Shown one piece after another: positions 8,685 to 17,771 of a stretch of 64,000 nucleotides of DNA. Origin of the DNA: VRUE01 sp963814915 (GTDB lineage Bacteria; Actinomycetota; Thermoleophilia; Solirubrobacterales; 70-9). The translations under genes were made by a program, and so were the position numbers. The notes beneath the pieces were generated by a model. That model was not told the origin of the DNA and made no database searches. It saw nothing but the letters and a program-made list of their open reading frames with translations. Position 1 is the first letter of the stretch, and every line of letters begins with the position of its first letter. Where the stretch lies: positions 1-64,000 of the forward strand of contig CAWFEI010000009.1 of the NCBI GenBank assembly GCA_963814915.1, read 5' to 3'.

Positions 8685-10793
8685 TCAGGCCTGGATCATT
8701 TCCGGTGGGAGATCCGCAGCCGGCTCGAGCGCGCGCAGCGCCGCGCGCGCCTTGAGCAGCATCTCCTCGTACTCCTCCTCGGGGTCGGAGAGGGCGACGA
8801 TCGCGCCGCCGGCGCCGATCCGCGCCGAGTCGCCGTCGAGGACGATCGTGCGGATCGCGACGCTGAGGTCGCAGGCGCCGCCGAGGCCGAAGCCAGCCGA
8901 TCGCCCCGGAGTAGGGGCCGCGCGCGCCGCCCTCGAGCCGGTCGAGGATCTGCATCGTGCGGAGCTTCGGCGCCCCCGTCATCGAGCCGGGCGGGAAGCA
9001 GGCGCGCACGCAGTCGAGCGGGCCGAGCCCCTCGCGCAGCAGGCCGCGCACCGTGGTGACGAGCTGGTGCACGGTCTCGTAGGTCTCGACCTGCATCAGC
9101 GAGGGCACGTGCACGGTGCCGACCTCGCAGACCGAGCCGAGGTCGTTGCGCAGCAGGTCGGCGATCATCAGGTTCTCGGCCCGGCTCTTCTCGTCGCTGC
9201 GCAGCCGCTCGGCGAGCCGCGCGTCCTCGGCCGGGCTCGCCCCGCGGCGGCTCGTCCCCTTGATCGGCTTCGCCTCGACCCGGCGGTCGCGGCCGACGCG
9301 CAGGAAGCGCTCGGGCGAGGAGCTGAGCACCGCGACGTCGCCGAAGCGGATGAAGGACGGAGAACGGCGCCGGGTTGACCCGGCGCAGCGCCGGTAGAGC
9401 TCCAGCGGGTCGAGGCGCCATCCGGTCGACGGCGATCGCGTTCGTCAGGCAGACCTCGTATGTCTCCCCTTCCGCCAGCAGCCGCCTGCACTCCGCGATC
9501 TCCTCCAGATAGCGCTCGCGCGGGCGCGCGAGCGCAGCCCAGCGTCGGCACCGTCCCCGCATCGCGTCGGCGGTGCCGTTTTCGGTCGACATACGGGCAA
9601 GAAAGGCACCTCGCCAGGCGCGGTGCGGCAGCGATTCGAGGCGCCGGGCGGTCGCAGCGAGCCAGCGCTCCGCCTCCACCTCGCCGCCACGCTCGGCGAG
9701 CGCGAGCAGGTAGGTGCGGCGCTCGGCGTGGTCGAAGGCGATCATCCGGCCGGCGAAGACGAAGGCCGCGTCGGGCAGCGACGACTCGTGCGCCGCCTCC
9801 CCCCCGCACTCGGCCTTCAGCTCATAGCCGAGCCAACCCGCAAAGCCGCACTGGAACTCGAACGGCAGCTCTGGCACAGGCAGCCGACTTCGAAGCTCTC
9901 CAGCTCCCGGGCGAGGCGCTCGAAGATCGATCCTCCCCCTCGCCGACCCGATGGAGAATCGTCTTCCCCAGCGGCCCGCCGTCGTCTCCCATGAAGGAAA
10001 ACCGAGCTCCCTCCCCAGCGGCGCTGCTGTCCAGCCAAAACGCGTTCTCGCTCTCCCCATAAAGCTCACAAACGCCTGCTCGGGATCGACCGGCTCATCG
10101 AGCCGTCGACAGCAGCTCCCGCGAAGGGCGACGGGGCACCCCGACCGGCGGATACTCAAACGCGGTCTCATTAGACCGCGTTTGTCGGACGGGGTGCCCC
10201 TCGCCTCCCCGCAAAGCACTCAAGTCGCGAAAGTTCTCGAGCAGCCGCCGTGCCGTGCTCCGTGCAGACCGACTCGGGGTGGAACTGGACCCCCCAGAGC
10301 GGCCGCTCGCGGTGCTCGAGGGCCATCAGCACGCCGTCGCTCGTCCAAGCTGTGCCGCGCAACTCGGTCCGGCAGCGGCTGCTCGACGCAGAGCGAGTGG
10401 TAGCGGACCGCCTGCGAACTCGCGCGGGATCCCGGCAAACAGCGGCGAGTCGTCGTGGCAGGACTGCGCTGAGCCGGCCGTGCACCGGCTCGGGCGCGGG
10501 CACGACCGCCGCCCCGTGCAGCGCGCCGAGCCCCTGGTGGCCGATGCAGACGCCGAGCAGGGGCAGCTCGGAGCGGCGGATCGCCTCGGCGCAGACGCCG
10601 AAGTCCTCGATCCGCTCGGGCCGGCCCGGCCCGGGCGAGATCACGACGTTGTCGCAGCCGAGCCGGCGACCAGCTCGTCCCAGCTCGCCTCGTCGTTGCG
10701 GACCACGACCGGCTCCTCGCCGTTCACCTCCGCCAGCAGCTGGAAGAGGTTGTAGGTGAAGGAGTCGTAGTTGTCGATCAGCAGCGTCTTCAA
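8685..10793 (-). CDS. pabAB: Bifunctional aminodeoxychorismate synthase, PabA-PabB fusion (several frameshifts)
   Basis: Makes 4-amino-4-deoxychorismate from chorismate and glutamine for folate synthesis. N-terminal glutamine amidotransferase: TTG start, KTLLIDNYDSFTYN, nucleophile in GVCIGHQGLG, and VQFHPESVCTEHG. After a frame reading ENFRDLSALRGG comes a linker, then the PabB part: LDEPVDPEQAFVSLYGESEN, AFWLDSSAAGEG, PIKGTSRRG (Lys typical of PabB, not TrpE), AENLMIADLLRNDLG, PPGSMTGAPKLRTMQILDRL, YSGAIGWLGFGG and a C-terminus DLPPEMIQA. Restored length is about 700 residues, right for the fused actinobacterial enzyme. At least six single-base indels interrupt it (near 8890, 9360, 9900-9935, 10050-10107, 10430, 10665). 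Two separate overlapping genes (TAATG at 10171) is the alternative but leaves poor protein sequence at the junction. Confidence 0.82.
10133..10200. repeat. Large nested palindrome in the PabA-PabB linker
   Basis: Outer arms GGGGCACCCCG (10133-10143) and CGGGGTGCCCC (10190-10200) enclose perfect 11-base inner arms AAACGCGGTCT (10158-10168) and AGACCGCGTTT (10173-10183) around a CATT loop. The outer arms extend imperfectly into GGCGA/TCGCC on each side. It falls in the interdomain linker of pabAB and lacks a T-tract, so a simple terminator is unlikely. Confidence 0.85.
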
Positions 10794-10838
10794 CGAGAGC
10801 CTCGGGCCGATCGGCGTGAGATTGCCACAATCGCCGCC

Positions 10839-11629
10839 GTGGCCGACCGTCGCCGACCCGACCCGGCCAAGGGCGTCTTCGAGACCCTGCTCGTTCTCGA
10901 CGGCCGCCCGGTCGAGCTGCGACGCCCACCTCGCCCGCCTTCGAGCCAGCCTCACCGCCCTCTTCCCCGACCTCGACTCCCGCGCCTGGACGTGCCGCGC
11001 TAGAGGCACCCATATGGGCCTGCGAGCGCGGCACGTCTGACGGTGCGCTGCGGATCGACGTGGCGCCCGCTGCGAGCGGCCGGCTGGCGGCGACGGCCGA
11101 GCGCCGCGCGGCGAGTGGTCACTTTGCCACCGAAAACGGGGGTCAATCGACCACTCGCCCGACCGCGCTTCGCAGCTTGACGCTCCCCGGCGGGCTCGGC
11201 GCGCACAAGTGGGCCGACCGCTCGCTGCTGGACGAGGCGCAGGCGACGCTGCCGACCGGCGCGCTGCCGCTGATCGTCGACGAGGACGGGACGGCGCTCG
11301 AGGCCTCGCGCGCCAACGTCTTCGCGGTCCGCGACGGCGCGCTCCTCACACCGCCGCTCGACGGCCGCATCCTGCCCGGGAATCACACGCATGCGCGTGC
11401 TGGAGATCGCGGGTGCGCTCGGCATCGAGACGCGCGAGGAGCCGCTCGCGCGCGACGACCTGCTCGCCGCCGACGAGGTCTTCCTCACCGGCTCGGTGCG
11501 CGGGATCGAGCCTGCCGCATCGCTCGACGGACACACCGCTCCCCGGCGGCGGCGAGATCGCCGAGGCGGCTCGCGGCCGGGCTGCGCCGCGCCTGGACCG
11601 GCCTGAGCGCGGCCGCCTCGTTTGGATAG
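10839..11629 (+). CDS. pabC: Aminodeoxychorismate lyase / class IV aminotransferase (several frameshifts)
   Basis: PLP enzyme that releases pyruvate from aminodeoxychorismate to give p-aminobenzoate, completing the pathway of the divergent pabAB 45 bases away. Joined frames give GVFETLLVLDGRPVELDAHL, ARLRASLTALFPDLDSR, LEAPIWACERGTSDGALRID, GGLGAHKWADRSLL with the PLP Lys in HKWADR, DGTALEASRANVFAV, LPGITRMRVLEIA and EVFLTGSVRGIEP. This is the expected order for branched-chain/ADCL fold-type IV aminotransferases. GTG 10839 is the likely start. Indels lie near 10920, 10985-11000, 11382 and 11525. Two strong palindromes sit inside the coding region. Confidence 0.78.
10989..11037. repeat. 13-bp-arm palindrome inside pabC
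   Basis: Perfect arms GACGTGCCGCGCT (10989-11001) and AGCGCGGCACGTC (11025-11037); the loop itself contains the perfect palindrome CCCATATGGG (11009-11018). A coding frame LEAPIWACERGTS runs through it, so it is part of the gene, not a clean insertion. Confidence 0.8.
11110..11159. repeat. 11-bp-arm palindrome with AT-richer core inside pabC
   Basis: Perfect arms GGCGAGTGGTC (11110-11120) and GACCACTCGCC (11149-11159) flank a core with lower GC than the surroundings (ACTTTGCCACCGAAAACG). The segment is in frame and codes for GHFATENGGQSTT, in the weakly conserved stretch before GGLGAHKWADR. The arrangement resembles the footprint of a small palindromic mobile element. Confidence 0.7.
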
Positions 11630-11643
11630 GGTTCCGCGCCGCG

Positions 11644-12862
11644 ATGCGCTTCTTCGAGTACGAGGCAAGAAAGATCGTCGAGCTGGCGGGGATTCCCGTC
11701 ACCAAGTACGGCTTCTGCACGAGCGCCGATGAGGCGCGCCGGGTCGCCGAGGAGATCGGCGGGCCGACGGTGATCAAGTCGCAGGTGCTGAGCGGCGGCC
11801 GGATGAAGGCCGGCGGCGTCAAGTTCGCCGACACGCCCGAGGAGGCCGCCGAGCACGCCGAGGCGATCCTGAAGCTGGAGATCAACGGCCAGATGCCGCG
11901 CGGCGTGCTCGTCGACCCGAAAGCCGAGGTCAAGCAGGAGTACTACGCCGGGGTCGTCTGGGACGGCACCGCGAAGCGCCCGCTGATGCTGTTCAGCGAC
12001 ATGGGCGGGATCGACATCGAGGAGGTCGCCGAGCAGCACCCCGACCACGTCGGCCGCCGCCACGTCTCCAACCTGCTCCCCGTCGCCGACTTCGAGGCCA
12101 AGCAGGCCGTCGCCGCGACCGGCGTCACCGGCAAGCAGCTGCAGCGCGCGACGCCGATCCTCGCCCGCCTCGCCCGCCTCTTCCGCGACAACGACATGAC
12201 CCTGGCCGAGATCAACCCGCTGGCCGAGCTCGCCGACGGCAGCTTCGTCGCCCTCGACGCCCACATGGAGATGGAGAACGAGGCGGTCGGCCGCCAGAAG
12301 GGCCTCCTGCGCAAGGCGCTGGAGATCGCCGAGGACGACACGCGCGAGCCCTACGAGCCCTCCGACTTCGAGCGCAACGTCGCGCGCGATCGACGCCGCC
12401 GACCACCGCGGCGTGATCCAGGGCAAGGACCACGGCTTCGAGGGCAACCTCGGCCTCGTGATCGGCGCCGGCGGCGGCTCGCTGACGCTGACCGACGCGG
12501 TCCGCAGCCAGGGCGGCAAGCCGGCCAACTACTCGGAGATCGGCGGCAACCCCTCGGTCGCCAAGGCCTGCGGCCTGGCCAAGCAGGTGCTGGAAAAGGA
12601 CGGGGTCGAGAAGATCGCCGTGATGATGTCGATCGTCTCCAACACGCGGGTCGACATCGTCGCCCGCGGCGTGATCAAGGCCTGCCTCGAGCTCGGCAAG
12701 GACCCCGGCGAGACGATCGCGATCTTCCGCATCCCGGGCGCCTGGGAGGACGAGGGCTTCAAGATCCTCGACCGCTACGGCGTCGAGTACTGCGACCGCT
12801 CGGTCTCGATGTGGGAGGCCGCCGGGCGCGCGGTCGAGAAGATCCAGGGAGCGACCGTCTGA
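11644..12862 (+). CDS. sucC: Succinate-CoA ligase beta subunit (one frameshift)
   Basis: ATP-grasp beta subunit of succinyl-CoA synthetase; with SucD it interconverts succinyl-CoA and succinate with nucleotide synthesis in the TCA cycle. MRFFEYEARKIVELAGIPV starts the ATP-grasp fold; VIKSQVLSGGRMKAGGVKF, DNDMTLAEINPLAEL (metal/nucleotide site) and the C-terminal flavodoxin-like domain with VIGAGGGSLTLTDA, NYSEIGGNPS and DIVARGV are present. Restored length is about 405 residues. One extra base near 12390 (in a CGCGCG run) shifts frame between FERNVAR and AIDAADHRGV. The stop overlaps the sucD ATG (TGATG). Confidence 0.92.
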
Positions 12863-14013
12863 TGTCGATCCTGCTGAGCAAGGACACGACCTTCATCGTC
12901 CAGGGGATCACCGGGCGCGAGGCGGTCAACCTGACCAGGGAGTGCCTCGACTACGGCTCGAAGATCGTCGGCGGCGTCACCCCCGGCCGCAAGGGCCGCG
13001 AGGTCCACGGCGTGCCCGTCTTCGACACGGTCGAGCAGGCGGTCGCCCACCACGGCGGGCCGATCGACGGCTCCGTGATCACCGTCCCCCCCGCCTTCAC
13101 CAAGGACGCGGCGCTGGAGGCGATCGAGAACGGGATCAAGCTGATCGTGATCGTCACCGAGCGGATCCCGCGCGGCGACGTCGCCGAGATGGTCGAGCTG
13201 GCGGAGATGCGCGGGGCGCGGATCATCGGCCCCAACTGCCTCGGCCTGATCGTCCCCGGGGTCTGCAAGATGGGCGGCATCGGCGGCCCGGCGAAAGACG
13301 CCGCCAAGGCCTACGCGCCCGGCCCGGTCGGCGTGATGAGCCGCTCCGGCGGGATGACCACCGAGATCTCCTCCTCGCTGACCCAGGCCGGGCTCGGCGT
13401 CTCGACCGCCGTCTCGATCGGCGGCGACGCGATCATCGGCTCGACCTACGCCGAGCTGATGCCCTACTTCGAGGCCGACGAGCAGACGCAGGCGATCGTC
13501 ATCTACACCGAGCCCGGCGGCCGCATGGAGGCGCAGCTCGCCGAGTGGGTCGCCGAGCACGACTCGCGCCTGCCGATCGTCGCCTTCATGGCCGGCAAGT
13601 TCATGGACGACGAGGAGATGAAGGGGATGAGCTTCGGCCACGCGGGCACGATCGTCGAGGGCAAGGAGGACACGGCGACGGAGAAGATCGCCCGCCTCGA
13701 AGCCGCCGGCATCCGCGTCGTCGAGCGGATCGACGAGATCCCCGACGCGGTCAAGGAGAAGCTGGGGGTCGGCGGCCTGATGGCCGAGACGCTGAACAAG
13801 GTCTTCATCGACGTCGAGGTCGACGCCTCCGTCGCCGGCGACGCCGAGCTGGCCCGCAAGCTCGCAGAAGTCTGCCCCGTCGACATCTTCGCCGCCGGCG
13901 ACTCGCGGCGTCGAGATCGTCGCCGAGAACCTCGACGAGTGCGTCCTCTGCAACCTCTGCGTCGACGCCGCCCCGACGGCGCGGTCCGCGTCATCAAGCT
14001 CTACGAGCAGTAG
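12862..14013 (+). CDS. sucD: Succinate-CoA ligase alpha subunit with C-terminal ferredoxin-like domain
   Basis: Residues 1-300 are a normal SucD: CoA-binding Rossmann part (FIVQGITGREAVN, GGVTPGRKG), IIGPNCLGLIVPG, SRSGGMTTEISS, and the phospho-His loop FGHAGTIVEG. The family usually stops here (about 290-300 residues), but the frame runs on for about 80 more residues ending AVRVIKLYEQ. The extra part, after correcting one extra and one missing C (net zero) near 13912 and 13973, carries CPVDIF and ECVLCNLCVDAAP, a C-x21-C-x2-C-x2-C set as in ETF-ubiquinone oxidoreductase/FixX. An alternative is that one extra G in the run 13764-13768 hides a TGA at 13778 and that a separate small gene follows. 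Confidence 0.85.
   Translation: MSILLSKDTTFIVQGITGREAVNLTRECLDYGSKIVGGVTPGRKGREVHGVPVFDTVEQAVAHHGGPIDGSVITVPPAFTKDAALEAIENGIKLIVIVTERIPRGDVAEMVELAEMRGARIIGPNCLGLIVPGVCKMGGIGGPAKDAAKAYAPGPVGVMSRSGGMTTEISSSLTQAGLGVSTAVSIGGDAIIGSTYAELMPYFEADEQTQAIVIYTEPGGRMEAQLAEWVAEHDSRLPIVAFMAGKFMDDEEMKGMSFGHAGTIVEGKEDTATEKIARLEAAGIRVVERIDEIPDAVKEKLGVGGLMAETLNKVFIDVEVDASVAGDAELARKLAEVCPVDIFAAGDSRRRDRRREPRRVRPLQPLRRRRPDGAVRVIKLYEQ
13780..14013 (+). other. ETF-QO/FixX-like [4Fe-4S] domain, fused to SucD or a separate 77-residue gene
   Basis: Segment starting MAETLNKVFIDVEVDAS with four cysteines spaced as in the single-cluster ferredoxin domain of ETF-QO and FixX: one in CPVDIF, three in CVLCNLC, followed by a C-terminal beta strand AVRVIKLYE. 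If a single G is removed upstream, SucD would end KLGSAA and this segment would start on an ATG overlapping the stop as TGATG, the same junction used between sucC and sucD and between fabG4 and htdX. Such domains pass electrons from flavoproteins to quinones; a place in the sucCD operon just ahead of acyl-CoA dehydrogenase genes suggests a beta-oxidation electron carrier. Confidence 0.65.
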
Positions 14014-14021
14014 TCCCCGGC

Positions 14022-14091
14022 GACACCGATCTGAATCCCGGTCGCATGACCTGATTCCAGGTCATGCCCGTGTGCGACCGGTCACAGTGAC
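14022..14091. terminator. Multi-arm palindrome downstream of sucD
   Basis: Nested inverted repeats: CCGGTCGCA (14038-14046) with TGCGACCGG (14073-14081), and inside it GCATGACCTG (14044-14053) with CAGGTCATGC (14058-14067) around ATTC. A further small palindrome GTCACAGTGAC lies at 14081-14091. GACACCGATC at 14022-14031 also pairs with GATCGGTGTC at 14101-14110. No T-run follows, so it may act as a terminator-like hairpin or as operator sites for the next operon. Confidence 0.55.
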
Positions 14092-14092
14092 G

Positions 14093-14131
14093 TTGACATC
14101 GATCGGTGTCTCGCTTATCGTTGCACCGATC
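14093..14131 (+). promoter_or_regulatory. Promoter of the thiolase operon with overlapping CACCGATC operator
   Basis: A consensus -35 TTGACA (14093-14098) and a -10 TATCGT (14116-14121) are separated by exactly 17 bases. An inverted repeat GATCGGTG (14101-14108) and CACCGATC (14124-14131) sits across spacer and start region, and a third copy CACCGATC is at 14024-14031. This is the layout of repression by a dimeric regulator, plausibly a fatty-acid regulator; the regulator is not identified. Confidence 0.62.
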
Positions 14132-14199
14132 CATGTAGCGGCGGGAGGCCTCTGCCCCTGCACGCGGAAATCGCACTCCGAATACGAAAGGCATCGACG

Positions 14200-15502
14200 T
14201 TGACTGACGGTCCCCGTCGTGTCGCCATCGTCGGCGGCAACCGGATTCCCTTCGCGCGCTCCAACTCGGTCTACTCGCGCGCCTCCAACCAGGACATGCT
14301 GACCGCGGCGCTCGACGGGCTGATCGAGCGCTTCTCGCTCGGCGGCGAGCCGATCGGCGAGGTCGCCGGCGGCGCCGTGCTCAAGCACTCGCGCGACCGC
14401 GACCTGACCCGCGAGAGCGTGCTCGGCACGCGGCTCGCCCCCGAGACCCCCGCCTACGACGTGCAGCAGGCCTGCGGCACCGGGCTGGAGACGACGATCC
14501 TCGTCGCCAACAAGATCGCCCTCGGGCAGATCGACTCGGGCATCGCCTGCGGCGCCGACACCACCTCCGACGCGCCGATCGGCCTCAACGAGGGCCTGCG
14601 CGAGGTGCTGCTCGACGCCAACCGCGAGAAGTCGACGGGCGGGCGGCTGAAGCAGCTGACCCGCCTGCGCCCCGGCCACGTCGTCCCCGCGATCCCGCGC
14701 AACGAGGAGCCGCGCACCGGCCTCTCGATGGGCGAGCACTGCGCGATCATGGCGGCCGAGTGGGAAGTCGGCCGCGAGGAGCAGGACGAGCTCGCGGTGC
14801 AGAGCCACCACAAGCTCGCCGCCGCCTACGAGCGCGGCTTCATGGACGACCTGGTCGACCCCTACCTCGGGCTCGAGCGCGACCAGAACATGCGCCCCGA
14901 CTCCTCGCCGGAGAAGCTGGCCAAGCTCGGCCCCGTCTTCGGCGGCGAGGACGGGACGATGACCGCCGCCAACTCGACCCCGCTCTCCGACGGCGCCTCG
15001 GCCGTGCTGCTGGCGAGCGAGGAGTGGGCGAGGGAGCGCGACCTGCCGATCCTCGCCTACTTCGTCGACGGCCAGACCGCGGCGATCGACCACGTGCACA
15101 AGCGCGAGGGCCTGTTGATGGCGCCCGCCTACGCGATGCCGCGGATGCTCGACCGCAACGGCCTGAAGCTGCAGGACTTCGACCTCTACGAGATCCACGA
15201 GGCGTTCGCCGCCCAGGTGCTCTGCACGCTGCGCGCCTGGGAGGACGAGCGCTTCTGCCGCGAGCGGCTCGGCCGCGACGAGCCGCTCGGCGCGATCGAC
15301 CGCGAGCAAGCTCAACGTCAACGGCGGCTCGCTCGCCGCCGGCCACCCCTTTGCCGCGACCGGCGGGCGGATCGTCGCCTCGCTGGCCAAGGAGCTGCAC
15401 GAGCGCGGCTCGGGCCGCGGCGCGATCAGCATCTGCGCCGCCGCCGGGCAGGGGGTCGTGGCGATCCTCGAGGCCCCAGGAAAGGACGGCAAACGCAAAT
15501 GA
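14200..15502 (+). CDS. Acetyl-CoA C-acyltransferase, FadA2-like thiolase (one frameshift)
   Basis: Catalyses thiolytic cleavage or Claisen condensation of 3-ketoacyl-CoA. Active-site Cys92 in DVQQACGTGLETT, the His in EIHEAFAAQV, and the C-terminal pair in GGSLAAGHPFAATGG and ICAAAGQG are present. One extra base near 15308 separates GAIDREQ from KLNVNGGSLAAG; the restored protein is about 433 residues. TTG 14200 is preceded by AAAGG at 8-base spacing. The stop overlaps the FabG4 start (ATGA). First gene of a five-gene fatty-acid operon resembling mycobacterial fadA2-fabG4-htdX-fadE5, although the order and orientation differ from M. tuberculosis. Confidence 0.9.
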
Positions 15503-16823
15503 GCGACCTCTACGCACAGCTCGTCAACTCGCCCCCCGGCAAGCTGATCGCGCCGCGCGTCGGCCTGCCCCGCCCGGTCGAGCTGAAGCGCCAGGCGCGA
15601 CGGCGCGGACCCGGCTCCGGGCGCGGTGCTGAGCGGCGCCGCTCCCGGCGGCCGCCTCGGCAAGGCGCTGGAGCGGATCCTCGGCGAGATCGGCGCGCCG
15701 CCGCCGCCGAAATCCGACAGCCCGGTCGCGGCGCTCGCTCTTCGACGCGACCGGGATCGCCGACTCGACCGAGCTGGTCGAGCTGCAGCGCTTCTTCCAC
15801 CCCAACGTGAGGCGGGTCGAGCGCTCGGGCCGCGTCGTCGTGCTCGGCACGCCGCCCGCCGGCCTGCCCGCCCGCGCCGCGACCGCGCAGCGCGCCCTGG
15901 AGGGCTTCACCCGCTCGCTCGGCAAGGAGATCGGCCGCGGCATCGCGGTGCAGCTCGTCTACGTCGCCGAGGGCGCCGAGGACCAGCTCGACTCGACCCT
16001 GCGCTTCCTCCTCTCCCCCCGCTCCGCTTACGTCTCCGGCCAGGCGATCCGCATCGGCCCGGGCGTCGCCGCGGCGCCGACGCCGGAATGGCGCCAGCCG
16101 CTCGACGGCATGCGGGCGCTCGTCACCGGCGCCTCGCGCGGGATCGGCGAGGCGATCGCCACCGTCCTGCACCGCGACGGCGCCGAGCTCGTGCTGCTCG
16201 ACGTGCCGGCGCTGGCCGACGACCTGGCGCAGGTCGCCGCGCGCCTCGAGGCGGAGACGATCGAGCTCGACATCACCGACTCCGACGCCCCGGCGACGAT
16301 CGCCGAGCGGCTCTCCGGCGGCGTCGACCTCGTCGTCCACAACGCCGGCGTCACCCGCGACCGCACGATCGCCAAGATGCCCGAGGACCGCTGGAGCTCG
16401 CTGATGGAGATCAACCTCTCCAGCGAGGAGCGGATCAACGACGAGCTGCTGCACAAGGACCTGCTGCGCGAGAACGGCCGCATCGTCTGCGTCTCCTCGA
16501 TGAGCGGCATCGCCGGCAACTCCGGCCAGACCAACTACGCGACCTCGAAGGCCGGCGTGATCGGGATGGTCGAAGCGCTGGCGCCGGAGCTGGCGGAGCG
16601 CGGCGCGACGATCAACGCCGTCGCCCCCGGCTTCATCGAGACGCAGATGACCGACGCGATGCCGATCGCGATCCGCGAAGCGGGCCGGCGGATGAACAGC
16701 ATGTCGCAGGGCGGCCTGCCGGTCGACGTCGCCGAGACGATCGCCTGGTTCGCCAGCCCCGCCTCGACCGGCGTCAACGGCAACGTCGTCCGCGTCTGCG
16801 GCCAGAGCCTGCTGGGAGCCTGA
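15499..16823 (+). CDS. fabG4: Two-domain 3-oxoacyl-ACP/CoA reductase, FabG4-like (frameshifts near N-terminus)
   Basis: High-molecular-weight FabG of about 440 residues: a degenerate N-terminal Rossmann-like domain (MSDLYAQLVNSPPGKLIAPR to about residue 195) and a C-terminal catalytic SDR domain. The catalytic part has the NAD(H) motif TGASRGIG, VHNAGVTRD, a Ser in VSSMSG, and YATSK for the Tyr/Lys pair, then PGFIETQM. The architecture matches NADH-dependent mycobacterial FabG4, which acts with HtdX on long acyl chains. Indels between 15590 and 15745 break the N-terminal domain; from 15807 on it is open. TGATG couples it to the next gene. Confidence 0.86.
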
Positions 16824-17771
16824 TGGCGACGCGGACGCTCGACAGCCCGCCCAGCATCCTGCCGCTCTACGCGCGCGCCGCGGCGCCGCTGATCCCCGGC
16901 GCCTCGCTGCTGCCCTTCGTCCCCGGCCGCGGCGCGCGAGGTCCCCGACACCGAGCTGGTGCTCGCCGGCGTGCGCCCCGACCCCGAGCGGGTCGCCGCC
17001 TACGCCAAGGTCTGCGGCTTCTCGCCTGCGCGACACGCTGCCCGCCGACCTACCCGCACGTGCTCGCCTTCCCGCTGCACATGGCGCTGATGGCCGACGG
17101 CAGCTTCCCCTTCGGCGCCGTCGGCCTCGTCCACGTCGAGAACCGCATCGTCCAGCACCGGCCGCTCGGCATCGGCGAGGAGCTGAAGCTCGTCGTCCGC
17201 CCCACCCCCCTGCAGCCGCACAAGCGCGGCCAGACCTTCGCGATCGAGACCGAGGCCTGGACCGGCCGCCAGAAGGCCTGGGAGTCGACCAGCACCTTCC
17301 TCCACCGCGGCACCACCCCGAACAGCCCGCCGATGGGCCGAAGGCGACGATATGGCGAACGGACTCCGGTCGGCCGAGGAGCGCTGGCGGTTGAGCGCCA
17401 CCTGGAAGCTCGGGGGCGACCTCGGGCGACGCTACGGCTCCGTGTCGGGGGACCGGAACCCGATCCACATGCACTCGCTGACCGCCAAGCCGCTCGGCTT
17501 CCCGAGCGCGATCGCGCATGGGATGTGGACCAAGGCCCGCTGCCTCGCCGCGCTCGAGGGACGGCTGCCCGACGCCTTCGCGGTCGACGTCGCCTTCCGC
17601 AAGCCGATCCGGCTGCCGGGGCGGGTCGAGTTCCTCAGCGACGCCGCGGACGAGCAGATCGACTTCGCCGTGCGCGACGCCAAGCGCCAAACCCCCCACC
17701 TCGACGGCCGCGTGAAGCCGGTCGACGAGAAACCCAGACCTGACGAGACCAGCGGGAGGAAGAACAAGTGA
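16823..17771 (+). CDS. MaoC-like double-hotdog hydratase/dehydratase, HtdX-like (frameshifts)
   Basis: Reversible hydration of trans-2-enoyl thioesters, partner of FabG4. The C-terminal hotdog has the hydratase-2 signature SGDRNPIHMHSLTAKPLGF followed by IAHGMWTKA, giving the catalytic Asp/His pair. The N-terminal half (LPFVPGRGA, YPHVLAFPLHMALM, VHVENRIVQHRPL) is the second, non-catalytic hotdog, so the roughly 315-residue length fits the double-hotdog HtdX type. Single-base indels lie near 16935, 17025 and 17340. Start ATG overlaps the fabG4 stop (TGATG); end overlaps the next GTG (GTGA). Confidence 0.83.

Noticed and set aside
10158..10183. Hairpin read as an intrinsic terminator between separate pabA and pabB genes
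   Set aside because: No T-tract, and a continuous frame from the PabA end through the linker into PabB supports one fused gene; the TAATG junction leaves non-conserved protein on both sides.
10987..11038. 52-base insertion in pabC containing the palindrome
   Set aside because: Removing it gives a neat frame, but keeping it with one indel also gives a natural-looking sequence (LEAPIWACERGTSDGALRID), so insertion is not required.
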